A DNA stretch of 41,244 nucleotides from Clostridiales bacterium (GTDB taxonomy: Bacteria; Bacillota; Clostridia; Christensenellales; DUVY01), in assembly GCA_012840805.1 (NCBI GenBank), contig DUVY01000082.1, positions 1 through 41,244 on the forward strand, given 5' to 3'. The position numbers and the translations under genes are program-made. Below, in pieces: positions 1-8,120 of this stretch. The notes beneath the pieces were generated by a model. That model was not told the DNA's origin. It did not search any database and saw only the letters and a program-made list of their open reading frames with translations. Position 1 is the stretch's first letter. Every line of letters starts with the position of its first letter.

Positions 1-590
1 AAAAAACTCGCCATATCAAAATCCAAAGGCGATCCCACGCGGTCGCTAAGTTCAATAATTGTGGTATTAATTGACGCCGATGCTAAGTTTTCAGCCATTT
101 CAAGACCTATCGCGCCGCCTCCAATTATTACGGCGTTTTCAGGTTTATTTCGCTCAATAAATGACTTTATTTTTAATGTGTCAGGAATATCCCGCAAGGT
201 AAATACTTCGGGGATATTTTTCGTTCCTTGAAGAATAATTGGCTCGGCGCCTGTTGCCAAAATCAAATAATCGTATTCTTCTTGATATTGCTCATTTTTG
301 ACATGGTCTATTATTGTCACTTCTTTTTTTTCTATATCAAGAAATACCGCTTCATTTTTTATTCTGACATCAATATTATACCAAGCGGAAAAACCCGAAG
401 GCGTCATAATTGTTAAATCATTTTTATCCTGAATTACGCCGCCTATATAATAAGGTAATCCGCAATTTGCATAAGATATATAATCGCCTTTTTCTAGCAT
501 TATTATATCCATATCTTCATTGAGCCGTCTCAATCTTGCCGCGGCGGTCGCGCCTGCGGCGGAGCCGCCAATAATAATCGTTTTAGCCAT
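1..590 (-). CDS. CoA-disulfide reductase-like FAD/NAD(P) oxidoreductase (3' part beyond window)
   Basis: The gene starts with ATG at 590 and reads 196 codons without a stop to the left edge, so the C-terminal half is missing. The visible N-terminus has an FAD-binding GGSAAG glycine motif (about residues 8-13). It is followed by SYANCGLPYYIGG, whose Cys43 matches the single redox cysteine of the CoA-disulfide reductase/NADH oxidase/persulfide reductase family. A second glycine motif, IIGGGAIGLE, begins the NAD(P)-binding domain. Family members use NAD(P)H and FAD to reduce CoA disulfide, CoA persulfide or oxygen; which substrate applies cannot be told here. The start overlaps the stop of the upstream rhodanese gene by 8 bases, so the two are one operon and sulfur chemistry is the likeliest role. 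Confidence 0.85.
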   Translation of the reverse strand, partial: MAKTIIIGGSAAGATAAARLRRLNEDMDIIMLEKGDYISYANCGLPYYIGGVIQDKNDLTIMTPSGFSAWYNIDVRIKNEAVFLDIEKKEVTIIDHVKNEQYQEEYDYLILATGAEPIILQGTKNIPEVFTLRDIPDTLKIKSFIERNKPENAVIIGGGAIGLEMAENLASASINTTIIELSDRVGSPLDFDMASF

Positions 591-945
591 CTTTTATTTG
601 TTTCCTTTTATTATTTCCGTCAGTTATCATCTCGCCTTTATAAGCATTTAAACCGCCTAAATCCACAACTTTAGTATACCCCATCTTTTTTAATATAGCA
701 GCGGCGTGAACGCTTCTAGCGCCGTTTTGACAATATAGATAAATTTTTGCATTATAATTATCTATATTATTCTTAGCCCAATCGCCAATTTTTAAAAAGG
801 GCACATTAATACTATTTGGCAATCGCCCTTCTTTAAATTCATTATTACTTCTTAGATCAATAAGATATTCATTTACGCCTAATATGTTATTTACTTCATT
901 GATATTAACTTTATTAATATCATATCTTTTGTGAAAAGTTGCCAA
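583..945 (-). CDS. Single-domain rhodanese (sulfurtransferase)
   Basis: This is a 120-residue, single rhodanese-homology-domain protein. The active-site loop is CQNGAR with catalytic Cys72, which would carry a persulfide. The LIDLRSNNEFKEGRLPNSINVPF stretch is the usual conserved region ahead of it, split here into LIDLRSNNEFKEG and RLPNSINVPF. There is no signal peptide, so it is cytoplasmic. The start is TTG, chosen because a clear GGAGG lies 6 bases upstream (952-956). It overlaps the following CoA-disulfide-reductase-like gene by 8 bases. The pair suggests transfer of sulfane sulfur followed by reduction. It is divergent from a Crp/Fnr regulator that probably controls it. Family assignment is firm; the physiological donor is inference. 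Confidence 0.88.
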   Translation of the reverse strand: MATFHKRYDINKVNINEVNNILGVNEYLIDLRSNNEFKEGRLPNSINVPFLKIGDWAKNNIDNYNAKIYLYCQNGARSVHAAAILKKMGYTKVVDLGGLNAYKGEMITDGNNKRKQIKDG

Positions 946-1002
946 TTTGCGCCTCCGCTAAAATTTATCTTTTGTATTTCAATATATTTTTAATATTAGT
1001 TC

Positions 1003-1031
1003 TTGAAAAATGCATTTTGTTTATGTATAAT
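1003..1031 (+). promoter_or_regulatory. Sigma-A-type promoter of the Crp/Fnr gene
   Basis: TTGAAA (1003-1008) and TATAAT (1026-1031) are separated by 17 bases. The predicted start point is near 1038, giving a leader of about 21 bases that contains AGAGG before the ATG at 1060. The -10 box lies inside a long palindrome. Confidence 0.75.
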
Positions 1032-1043
1032 GTATTATACATA
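1022..1043. promoter_or_regulatory. 22-bp perfect palindrome over the -10 and start point (candidate operator)
   Basis: Two 10-base arms (left arm TATGTATAAT) flank a 2-base GT centre and form a perfect inverted repeat. It covers the -10 hexamer and predicted transcription start of the Crp/Fnr gene. Crp/Fnr proteins bind as dimers to symmetric sites of about this length, so autoregulation by occlusion is plausible. The half-site is not the textbook TGTGA or TTGAT. An A/T-rich palindrome could also arise partly from the TATAAT itself. Confidence 0.55.
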
Positions 1044-1059
1044 TTTTAGAGGTATTTAC

Positions 1060-1737
1060 ATGATAAAACAAGAATGTATTGATTTTCTAAAGTCTTATCT
1101 ACCATTTTTAAAAAAGATGTCGTTTGACGATAGGCAAGACTTTTTTAATAAAGCTGTTTTAAGGAATTACGCTACAGGCGAAATTATTTCTAATAATGAA
1201 ACTTGTAGCGGTATGATTATTGTCTTTAAAGGACAAGTCCGCGCTTTTATTGGGTCCAAAAACGGAAAGCAAATCAGTATTTATAGATTATTAGAAGGCG
1301 ATGTTTGCGTGCTTTCGGCTTCTTGCGTAATGAATAACTTGACATTCGATGTCACGATTGAAACCGAAAAAGACAGTCAAATAATCGTCTTGCCTTCTGA
1401 GCATTTTGAGCGCTTTGTAAAAAACAACACCTTTATTAAAGATTATGTCCTAGCTATCATGTCGCAACGACTGTCGGACGCGTTGTTTCTTATAGAACAA
1501 ACTTTGTTTTCAAGCTTCGATAAGCGCCTAGCGGATTTTATTTTGGAACAAGCTAATATTGACGGCGCTAATGTGGTTAAGATAACCCAGGATACCATAG
1601 CCAACCATTTAGGAACCGCTCGAGAAGTCGTAACCCGCATGATGAATTATTTTGAGAATGAAGGTTACATAGAGTTGTTTCGCGGCGGTTACAAAATCAT
1701 TAACGACAAAGCGTTGGCAGATATTGCTAATTTATAA
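1060..1737 (+). CDS. Crp/Fnr-family transcriptional regulator
   Basis: A 225-residue regulator with an N-terminal cyclic-nucleotide-binding-type beta-roll (about residues 20-130), a dimerisation helix, and a C-terminal winged helix-turn-helix. The recognition region reads ITQDTIANHLGTAREVVTR, typical of the family. The start at 1060 is preferred over an in-frame TTG at 1003, because that codon lies in the promoter -35 box while AGAGG precedes 1060. Cysteines occur at 6, 49, 83 and 89, the last two in DVCVLSASC; they do not form the classical Fnr 4Fe-4S pattern. It is divergent from the rhodanese/disulfide-reductase pair, which suggests a redox or sulfur signal. Effector unknown. Confidence 0.88.
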   Translation: MIKQECIDFLKSYLPFLKKMSFDDRQDFFNKAVLRNYATGEIISNNETCSGMIIVFKGQVRAFIGSKNGKQISIYRLLEGDVCVLSASCVMNNLTFDVTIETEKDSQIIVLPSEHFERFVKNNTFIKDYVLAIMSQRLSDALFLIEQTLFSSFDKRLADFILEQANIDGANVVKITQDTIANHLGTAREVVTRMMNYFENEGYIELFRGGYKIINDKALADIANL

Positions 1738-1894
1738 ATATTATATTATAAGTTCAAATCATTTTCTGTAATTTTATCACTATGTTTTATATTTCTTTAT
1801 TAAAAAATCTTTAATAAAAAAAGTAGCTATAAGCAAAAAAATCATTGACTAAACATTTATTAATACTACAAAGTATGTCGGTATTAATTATAAA

Positions 1895-1939
1895 AAAAAC
1901 CTTCTATGATAAATTTCTTTTCATAGATAGAAGGTTTTT
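1895..1939. terminator. Hairpin between convergent Crp/Fnr and nitroreductase genes
   Basis: AAAAACCTTCTAT (1895-1907) pairs perfectly with ATAGAAGGTTTTT (1927-1939) across a 19-base loop. A-tracts and T-tracts on both sides fit a bidirectional intrinsic terminator. The remaining gap from 1738 to 1894 is AT-rich and shows no gene. Confidence 0.6.
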
Positions 1940-1963
1940 ACATTGTTTATATTAAGAATTTTA

Positions 1964-2560
1964 TTATCTAAAAACTCTAAATGTTTTTTCCACAGGCGCA
2001 AATTCTTTTTCTCCCGCCTCGCCCAAAACTTGTCCAAACGGCATTTGCGCTAATAGTTTCCATTCAACCGGCAAATTCCAACGAACTTTGACAGCGTCGT
2101 CAATTAACGGGTTATAATGTTGCAAGCTTGCGCCCAAACCCATTTCAGACAACGCGGTCCAAATAATATGTTGAAACATACCAGACGCTTGCATTGCCCA
2201 AACCGAAAAAGATTCCTTATAGGAAGGAAATTTCTGCATCAAAGAATTAATTACTTTTTCATCCTCAAAGAAAAGTATTGTTCCATATCCATTTTTGAAT
2301 GATTGTATTTTTTCTTGCGTCTTAAGAAAGTTTTTTGCGTGAACAATTTTTTTCAAATTTTCTAACACAATATCCCACAAATCGTCATGATCTTCTCCAA
2401 TCAACAAAACAGCCCTATTAGTTTGAGAATTATACGGCGTTGGCGAGTGCAACAACGCCTGTTTGATCATATTAATTATTTCATCGTCAGATACGGTAAT
2501 ACTTTTTCCTATTGAATATATAGAACGCCTATTTTTTATCGATTCAATGAATTTTTTCAT
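1964..2560 (-). CDS. Nitroreductase-family flavoprotein, Frm2/Hbn1 type
   Basis: A 198-residue FMN-dependent nitroreductase fold. The opening FIESIKNRRSIYSIGK carries the RRS phosphate-binding motif of the family, and HSPTPYNSQTNRAVLL is the FMN-pocket strand. SGMFQHIIWTALSEMGLGASLQHYNP and WKLLAQMPFG match the subgroup that includes yeast Frm2/Hbn1 and bacterial homologues of about 200 residues, in which nitro or quinone substrates are reduced with NAD(P)H. The physiological substrate is unknown. It has its own promoter and is flanked by hairpins, so it is monocistronic. AGGAG precedes the ATG. Confidence 0.85.
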   Translation of the reverse strand: MKKFIESIKNRRSIYSIGKSITVSDDEIINMIKQALLHSPTPYNSQTNRAVLLIGEDHDDLWDIVLENLKKIVHAKNFLKTQEKIQSFKNGYGTILFFEDEKVINSLMQKFPSYKESFSVWAMQASGMFQHIIWTALSEMGLGASLQHYNPLIDDAVKVRWNLPVEWKLLAQMPFGQVLGEAGEKEFAPVEKTFRVFR

Positions 2561-2607
2561 ATTCTAATGTCTCCTTATTAATAATATTATCTTTAGTATT
2601 AATCTTT

Positions 2608-2635
2608 ATATTAACCTTAAATTAAATAATGTCAA
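2608..2635 (-). promoter_or_regulatory. Promoter of the nitroreductase gene
   Basis: Read on the minus strand, TTGACA (2635-2630) is followed after 16 bases by TAATAT (2613-2608). The predicted start near 2601 leaves a leader of about 40 bases with AGGAG. Confidence 0.6.
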
Positions 2636-2810
2636 CATTCATAGTGACACATTTACAAAGTTTTTTAAAATTTTTGTAGAATTTATTAATATATTTTCAA
2701 CTAATTTTTAGATATATAGTATGGAAAAAGCGCGTTTTTTATAAATTTTTCAAAAAAATGATACTTCATAATAGTAGTATGTCTGACATAGCATTCAAAA
2801 ACCTTATTAA

Positions 2811-2834
2811 ATGGCGAGAAAATTTCCCCGCCAT
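2811..2834 (-). terminator. Hairpin downstream of the GH3 gene
   Basis: ATGGCG and CGCCAT form a 6-bp GC-containing stem around a 12-base loop, 30 bases past the beta-glucosidase stop. The T-rich tail is interrupted, so this would be a modest terminator. Confidence 0.4.
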
Positions 2835-2863
2835 AAAAATGATATTCATAATTTAAAATTAAA

Positions 2864-5224
2864 TTACCACTTTCCTTTTCTGGATTTTATGAGCTTTTTT
2901 AGTCCTTTAATATATTTATGATTAGCTAAGTCTATTAGTCCCATCATCATTTCTTTTGGAAGCATTCCTTCGCTTAGCATCGCAAGCATTCTAAAAGGGA
3001 GCCTAATAACTGACTCAATAGTTTGTTCGTTACCCGGCATGTTGCTATGTAGCGTATTAAACTTTTTAGCCAATATCTTTTTTAATACTCGCCCTATAAT
3101 AGTCTTACTTATATCTTCAATTGTTGAATTAAAATCATAGGGTCGTTGTTTTTTTAGGGTTTTAGGCGTTAGCGGTCTTTTTAAAAGCTTAGAAAATTCT
3201 TCGTCATTTAAAATAGGCTTTTTGTGGGGAACATAATCAGAAAACATAAACTCGTCGCCCTTAATATTAATTATTTGTTCAAAAGCTATATCTTTAGAAG
3301 ATACGCCTACAAAAACTTTGTATTCACCTCCCTCAATAGTCCAATTTTTTGATGAAGTATTATAAAAAGCCAAAGATTGTATAGGTATTGAAAGATTTAT
3401 TTCTTTGGTTTCTCCTTTTTTCAAAAAGACTTTTTCAAACGCCTTAAGTTCTTTTTTAGGTCTTACTAAATTGCTTTGAGGCATACCAATATAAACTTGA
3501 ACCACCTCAGCGCCGTCAAAATCTCCCGTATTTTTGATTGTAAGATTAACCTTTATATTATCATTATCAATTTTTACATTAAAATTATATAACTCAAAAG
3601 ATGTGTAACTTAATCCATACCCAAATGGAAAACTTACATTTTTGCCAAAAGTATCGTAATACCTATACCCCACAAAAAGCGTTTCTTTATAATGCGCCGA
3701 ATTATTGTCTTGCGTAAAGTTTGGATAAGAAGGATTATCTTCAAGTTTTATTGGCCAAGTTTCAGCGAGCTTGCCCGAAGGATTTACACTGCCGAACAAA
3801 ATATCTACGCCTGCGTCTGCGGCTTCCCCTGTAAGATATTGCAAAACTATCGATTTCGCGCCAATTATATTATCAAGTTCAACAGGCGAGCCGCCGCTTA
3901 GCGCCACAACAAAATCAGAGCGAACTTTTAGTAATTCATCAATCAAAGAATAATGCGCTTGAGGCAATCTCATATGCTTTCTGTCGTATCCTTCGCTTTC
4001 ATATTCTTCTGTCAAGCCTATAAATACGACAATGTTTTTGTAGGCTTTGGCTGCAGAAACAGCTTGAGAAATTAAATTATAATCGACAACATCATTATCA
4101 ATATTATAGCCGTCTAGGTATTCATAACTTATGTTATGATTATTCAACCCGTCCAAAAAGCTTTCAAGCCTAAATGGATTAATTTTTGAGCTACCGCTAC
4201 CTTGATATCTAGGATATTTCGCAAGCGCGCCTATAACCAATAATTTTTGGTCTTGGCAAAAAGGCAATAATCTATCATCGTTTTTTAATAAAATTATTGA
4301 ATTTTGCGCTATCTTTTTAGCCAAAAGATGTCTTTGTTCTTGGTTGTATATGACTGTCTTTTTCGCTGATTTTACTTTGGATATCAATTCTAAAATTCTC
4401 AAAACACAGCAATCTATTTGATGTGTGGTAATTTCGCCATCCAAAACAGCTTTGAGGACGCATTCATAATTAAATTTGCCCGAATATGGAAATTCAATAT
4501 CAAGCCCCGCTTTGACGCCCTGCGCCCTGTCGTCCACAGCGCCCCAATCGCTTATAACCGCGCCCTTATAGCCCCAAAAATCCCTTAATACATCTGTCAA
4601 TAGATATTTGTTTTGACTTGCGTAAACGCCGTTTAGCCTGTTATACGAGCACATAACAGTCCAAGGCTGGGTTTGTTTTATGGCGATTTCAAAAGGCTTT
4701 AGGTATATTTCATGCAAAGTCCGTTCGTCTATTTCAGCGCTTATTATCGCCCTGTATGTCTCTTGATTATTTGCCGCAAAATGCTTTATAGACGTTCCAA
4801 CGCCTTGATTTTGGACGCCTTTTATAAATGACGCTGACATCATCCCAGCAAGATAAGGGTCTTCGGAAAAGTATTCAAAATTTCTGCCGCATAATGGCGA
4901 ACGCTTAATATTAGTTCCTGGACCTAAAATTATATCAACGTTTTGTTCTATTGCCTCGCTCGCTAACGCTTCGCCCATTTTTTCAATAAGCTCGGGATCA
5001 AAGCTGCAAGCGCTAAGCGCGGCGGGCGGAAAACATACGGCTTTTTGATTGAATTTTTTATCATTTAAGATAATTTCATTTCTAAGTCCATGAGGACCGT
5101 CAGACATCTTTATACTGTCTATGTTAAGACGGCTTATGCTTTTGGTATTCCACCAATCAGCCGCAAAAAGCAATGACACCTTTTCTTTGAGCGTCATTTT
5201 TTCTAAAACATCTTTTATGTCCAT
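2864..5224 (-). CDS. Glycoside hydrolase family 3 beta-glucosidase
   Basis: 786 residues with the GH3 layout: an N-terminal barrel with MSDGPHGLR, GPGTNIKRSPLCGRNFEYFSED, KHFAANNQE (K147, H148) and VISDWGAV, whose Asp226 is the expected nucleophile. An alpha/beta sandwich with GGSPVELD and GYGLSYTSF follows, then a fibronectin III-like domain. A C-terminal helical extension of about 120 residues is of a kind I know from clostridial GH3 enzymes. No signal peptide is visible, so it should act inside the cell on imported oligosaccharides or glycosides. It stands alone with its own promoter and no transporter beside it. Exact sugar specificity (glucoside, xyloside or other) cannot be read from sequence. 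Confidence 0.9.
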   Translation of the reverse strand: MDIKDVLEKMTLKEKVSLLFAADWWNTKSISRLNIDSIKMSDGPHGLRNEIILNDKKFNQKAVCFPPAALSACSFDPELIEKMGEALASEAIEQNVDIILGPGTNIKRSPLCGRNFEYFSEDPYLAGMMSASFIKGVQNQGVGTSIKHFAANNQETYRAIISAEIDERTLHEIYLKPFEIAIKQTQPWTVMCSYNRLNGVYASQNKYLLTDVLRDFWGYKGAVISDWGAVDDRAQGVKAGLDIEFPYSGKFNYECVLKAVLDGEITTHQIDCCVLRILELISKVKSAKKTVIYNQEQRHLLAKKIAQNSIILLKNDDRLLPFCQDQKLLVIGALAKYPRYQGSGSSKINPFRLESFLDGLNNHNISYEYLDGYNIDNDVVDYNLISQAVSAAKAYKNIVVFIGLTEEYESEGYDRKHMRLPQAHYSLIDELLKVRSDFVVALSGGSPVELDNIIGAKSIVLQYLTGEAADAGVDILFGSVNPSGKLAETWPIKLEDNPSYPNFTQDNNSAHYKETLFVGYRYYDTFGKNVSFPFGYGLSYTSFELYNFNVKIDNDNIKVNLTIKNTGDFDGAEVVQVYIGMPQSNLVRPKKELKAFEKVFLKKGETKEINLSIPIQSLAFYNTSSKNWTIEGGEYKVFVGVSSKDIAFEQIINIKGDEFMFSDYVPHKKPILNDEEFSKLLKRPLTPKTLKKQRPYDFNSTIEDISKTIIGRVLKKILAKKFNTLHSNMPGNEQTIESVIRLPFRMLAMLSEGMLPKEMMMGLIDLANHKYIKGLKKLIKSRKGKW

Positions 5225-5261
5225 AAGAAAACCCTTAAGTTAAATTAATTATAATAAATAC

Positions 5262-5290
5262 ATTTTAGTTAATAATATTTCCTAAGTCAA
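5262..5290 (-). promoter_or_regulatory. Promoter of the GH3 beta-glucosidase gene
   Basis: Minus-strand TTGACT (5290-5285), a 17-base spacer and TAAAAT (5267-5262). The predicted start is near 5255, about 30 bases before the ATG, with AAGGG in between. Confidence 0.65.
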
Positions 5291-5324
5291 TATAGCATAA
5301 TGTTCTTGTATATAAAACGCAAAA

Positions 5325-5356
5325 AACCGCGGTATCTAATAAAAGATACCGCGGTT
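5325..5356 (-). terminator. Strong intrinsic terminator after rny
   Basis: A perfect 13-bp stem (AACCGCGGTATCT with AGATACCGCGGTT) and 6-base loop sit 4 bases beyond the rny stop. On the minus strand it runs into a TTTTTT tract. Confidence 0.9.
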
Positions 5357-5360
5357 ATTA

Positions 5361-6956
5361 TTATTTTGCGTATTCTGTGCTTCTTAACTCTCTTATCACA
5401 TTGACTTTTATTTGTCCAGGATAATCAAGTTCGTTTTCAATTTTTTTAGCTATTTCTTTGGCGATAAAGATTGTAGAGTTATCGTCAACCTCTTCAGGTT
5501 TTACCATAATTCTTACTTCTCTTCCCGCCTGTATCGCAAACGATTTTTCAACGCCAGCAAAAGAATTGGCAATTTCTTCTAATTTTTCAAGCCGCTTTAC
5601 ATAGTTTTCTAAAGATTCTCTTCTCGCCCCGGGTCTTGCGCCCGAAATTGCGTCCGCTGCCTGTATTATAACAGCCTCAGGCGTTTCGGGTTCAATATCA
5701 TTATGGTGAGCGGCAATACAATGAATAACTTCTTTGCTTTCTTTGTATTTTTTAGCCAAATCAACCCCAATAGAAATATGCGTTCCCTCAACATCGTGAT
5801 CAACAGCTTTGCCTATATCGTGCAATAATCCCGCTCGTTTGCAAAGCATTACATCCAGTCCAAGCTCCGCCGCAAGCATTCCCGCCAGATGAGAAACTTC
5901 GATTGAATGTTTTAAAATATTTTGACCGTAACTTGTGCGGTATTGTAGCCGTCCTAACAACTTCACAAGCTCGGGGTGAATTCCATAAACACCAGTTTCA
6001 AATATCGCGTTCTCGCCGGCTTCTTTTATATGGTTTTCAACTTCTTTTTTGACTTTTTCTACAACCTCTTCTATTCTTGCCGGATGAATTCGACCGTCGG
6101 CAATAAGTTTTTCCAAAGTTATTCTGGCAATTTCTCTCCTAACCGGATCAAAGCCTGATAATATAACAGCTTCAGGCGTGTCGTCAATTATCAGATCAAT
6201 TCCGGTAGCGTTCTCTAGCGCCCTTATATTTCGTCCTTCGCGCCCTATTATGCGCCCTTTCATCTCGTCATTAGGCAAAGACACTACCGAAACCGTTATT
6301 TCGGCGGTATGTTCTACCGCGCATTTTTGAACAGCTTGGCTTATTATTGCTTTGGCTTTTTTGTCTGCCTCTTCCTTTGCGGTTTGTTCGATATTTCGCA
6401 CGAGCACTGCTGCGTCCTTTTTGGCTTCTTGCTCAAATTCGGCTATTAACAATGCTTTGGCTTCATCTTTGGTCAATGAGGCAACTCTTTCTAATTCTTG
6501 AATAATCTTGGCTTCAGTTTGTTTTATGAGCTCGTATTCGCGTTCTAGTTCTTGTTCTTTTAAAGCTAGATTCTTGTTAGTTTGTTCCAAAGCTTCAAGC
6601 TTTTTTTCAATGGTCTCCTTTTTCTTGTCAAGGTACTCTTCTTTTTGAATTATACGGCTTTCACTTCTTTGAAGTTCATTGCGTCTTTCTTTTACTTCTT
6701 TATCAAAATCTATTCGCATTCTATGCACTTCTTCTTTGGCTTCTAATATTGCTTCTTTTTTTATCGTTTTGGCTTCCATATTAGCATCTTTGATAATTTT
6801 ATCGGCCGTTATTGTCGCGCTGCCGATTTTACTTTTTACTATTCTAGCATTTATTATATAACCTATAATCGCGCCTAAAATTAATGTCGCGATAGGTATT
6901 AAAATTATCAAAAGAAGGTCTATTTTAGCCAAAATGTTCAGCAGGTCGCCGTTCAT
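5361..6956 (-). CDS. rny: Ribonuclease Y
   Basis: 531 residues, the usual length. One N-terminal membrane helix (about residues 12-33) is followed by a long charged coiled coil (about 40-200). Next come a KH RNA-binding domain with [15 protein letters not shown] and an HD phosphohydrolase domain with [10 protein letters not shown] and LLHDIGKA (His-Asp near residue 379). RNase Y is the membrane-attached endonuclease that starts mRNA decay in Firmicutes. AGAGGAGG precedes the ATG. The gene lies directly downstream of recA but has a strong promoter of its own and its own terminator. Confidence 0.97.
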   Translation of the reverse strand: MNGDLLNILAKIDLLLIILIPIATLILGAIIGYIINARIVKSKIGSATITADKIIKDANMEAKTIKKEAILEAKEEVHRMRIDFDKEVKERRNELQRSESRIIQKEEYLDKKKETIEKKLEALEQTNKNLALKEQELEREYELIKQTEAKIIQELERVASLTKDEAKALLIAEFEQEAKKDAAVLVRNIEQTAKEEADKKAKAIISQAVQKCAVEHTAEITVSVVSLPNDEMKGRIIGREGRNIRALENATGIDLIIDDTPEAVILSGFDPVRREIARITLEKLIADGRIHPARIEEVVEKVKKEVENHIKEAGENAIFETGVYGIHPELVKLLGRLQYRTSYGQNILKHSIEVSHLAGMLAAELGLDVMLCKRAGLLHDIGKAVDHDVEGTHISIGVDLAKKYKESKEVIHCIAAHHNDIEPETPEAVIIQAADAISGARPGARRESLENYVKRLEKLEEIANSFAGVEKSFAIQAGREVRIMVKPEEVDDNSTIFIAKEIAKKIENELDYPGQIKVNVIRELRSTEYAK

Positions 6957-7048
6957 TTTTTACCTCCTCTATTCAATTTTCAATCTGCGTTAATATGACT
7001 TATAATTTTAAGAAATTTTCTTATAATAAATCAAAGTGCACTATTTCA

Positions 7049-7077
7049 ATAATAGCCAATTAAAAATCAAATGTCAA
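7049..7077 (-). promoter_or_regulatory. Near-consensus promoter of rny
   Basis: Minus-strand TTGACA (7077-7072), 17 bases, TATTAT (7054-7049). The -35 box begins only 7 bases past the recA stop codon. The predicted start near 7042 gives an 85-base leader. Confidence 0.8.
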
Positions 7078-7083
7078 CTTACT

Positions 7084-8091
7084 TTATAACGATAAAGCGT
7101 TTTTATCGCTTTTGGCATACTCTTTTATTTTTTGTTCTATTTCTTGACATATTTCGGGATTTTCAACAAGATATTTTCGGACATTTTCCCTGCCTTGTCC
7201 TAGCCTATCGCCATTATAACTAAACCAAGAACCGCTTTTTTCCAATATTCCAAATTCAACGCCAAAATCAATTATACAGGATTCGTTAGAAATTCCTTCG
7301 CCATAAATAATATCAAATTCCGCGACTTTGAATGGAGGCGCAAGTTTATTTTTAACTATTTTTGCCTTAGTGCGATTGCCCACCATTTCAGAGCCGTCTT
7401 TTAAGGTTTCAGCCCTTCTGACATCAATTCTTATGCTTGAATAAAACTTCAGCGCCTTGCCGCCTGATGTAACTTCGGGCGAGCCAAATAATACGCCGAC
7501 TTTTTCGCGCAACTGATTAATAAAGATAACGCAAGTTTTGGTACGGCTAATTATGCCCGCAAGCTTTCTCAACGCTTTGGACATCAGTCTTGCTTGCAGT
7601 CCTATATGGCTATCGCCCATTTCGCCGTCTATTTCAGCCTTCGGCGTCAATGCAGCAACCGAATCTATTACTATTACATCCAAAGCCCCACTTGAAACCA
7701 AACTCTCGGCTATGTCCAATGCTTGCTCTCCATTATCAGGTTGTGAAATATAAAGATTGTCAAGATCGACGCCTAATTTCTTGGCATAAACAGGATCAAG
7801 CGCATGTTCGGCGTCAATAAAAGCCGCCGCGCCACCGTTTTTTTGCGCTTCCGCTATCACATGCAAACTAACAGTGGTTTTGCCCGAAGATTCTGGTCCG
7901 TATATTTCAATAATTCTTCCTCGAGGCAAGCCCCCTATGCCTGTCGCAAAATCCAACGCCAAACACCCTGTCGGAATGGTTTCAATAGGCAAAGTAACCT
8001 TTTCGTTAAACTTCATTATAGAGCCTTTTCCAAATTGCTTTTCAATTTGAGAAATGACTTGTTCTAACGCTCTCTTTTTATTTTCATCCAT
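7084..8091 (-). CDS. recA: Recombinase RecA
   Basis: 335 residues. It forms the ATP-dependent filament on single-stranded DNA for strand exchange and SOS signalling. The Walker A box GPESSGKT is at residues 65-72, with [31 protein letters not shown] and the L2-region [22 protein letters not shown], split in sequence as usual. The acidic C-terminal tail is short. It is preceded by the CinA-like gene (gap 29 bases), the normal Firmicutes arrangement. No GAAC-N4-GTTC LexA/DinR box is seen upstream of this gene or of the CinA-like gene. Confidence 0.98.
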   Translation of the reverse strand: MDENKKRALEQVISQIEKQFGKGSIMKFNEKVTLPIETIPTGCLALDFATGIGGLPRGRIIEIYGPESSGKTTVSLHVIAEAQKNGGAAAFIDAEHALDPVYAKKLGVDLDNLYISQPDNGEQALDIAESLVSSGALDVIVIDSVAALTPKAEIDGEMGDSHIGLQARLMSKALRKLAGIISRTKTCVIFINQLREKVGVLFGSPEVTSGGKALKFYSSIRIDVRRAETLKDGSEMVGNRTKAKIVKNKLAPPFKVAEFDIIYGEGISNESCIIDFGVEFGILEKSGSWFSYNGDRLGQGRENVRKYLVENPEICQEIEQKIKEYAKSDKNALSL

Positions 8092-8120
8092 TTTTTTATG
8101 TAATCTCCTTTACAAAATTA

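Larger units (their letters stand above)
2561..2863. other. 303-base gene-free gap between bglX-like gene and nitroreductase
   Basis: It is very AT-rich and I see no coding region with a ribosome binding site. It holds the nitroreductase promoter (2608-2635), an imperfect inverted repeat TGTCA-N10-TGACA (2630-2649) that overlaps the -35 box, a 10-base palindrome ATAATATTAT (2581-2590) in the leader, and the beta-glucosidase terminator (2811-2834). Confidence 0.6.

Noticed and set aside
228-416. 62-codon plus-strand frame near the left edge
   Set aside because: Antisense to the CoA-disulfide-reductase-like gene, Phe-rich and without a ribosome binding site.
1003-1059. N-terminal extension of the Crp/Fnr protein from a TTG codon
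   Set aside because: These codons are the promoter -35, -10 and predicted start point, so they cannot be in the mRNA; AGAGG precedes the ATG at 1060.
1860-1887. Inverted repeat TTAATAC...GTATTAA in the Crp/nitroreductase gap
   Set aside because: Short A/T-only arms between convergent genes and next to a better terminator; expected by chance at this base composition.
3068-3400. C-terminal extension of the GH3 enzyme as a novel domain
   Set aside because: Similar helical tails are familiar from clostridial GH3 beta-glucosidases.
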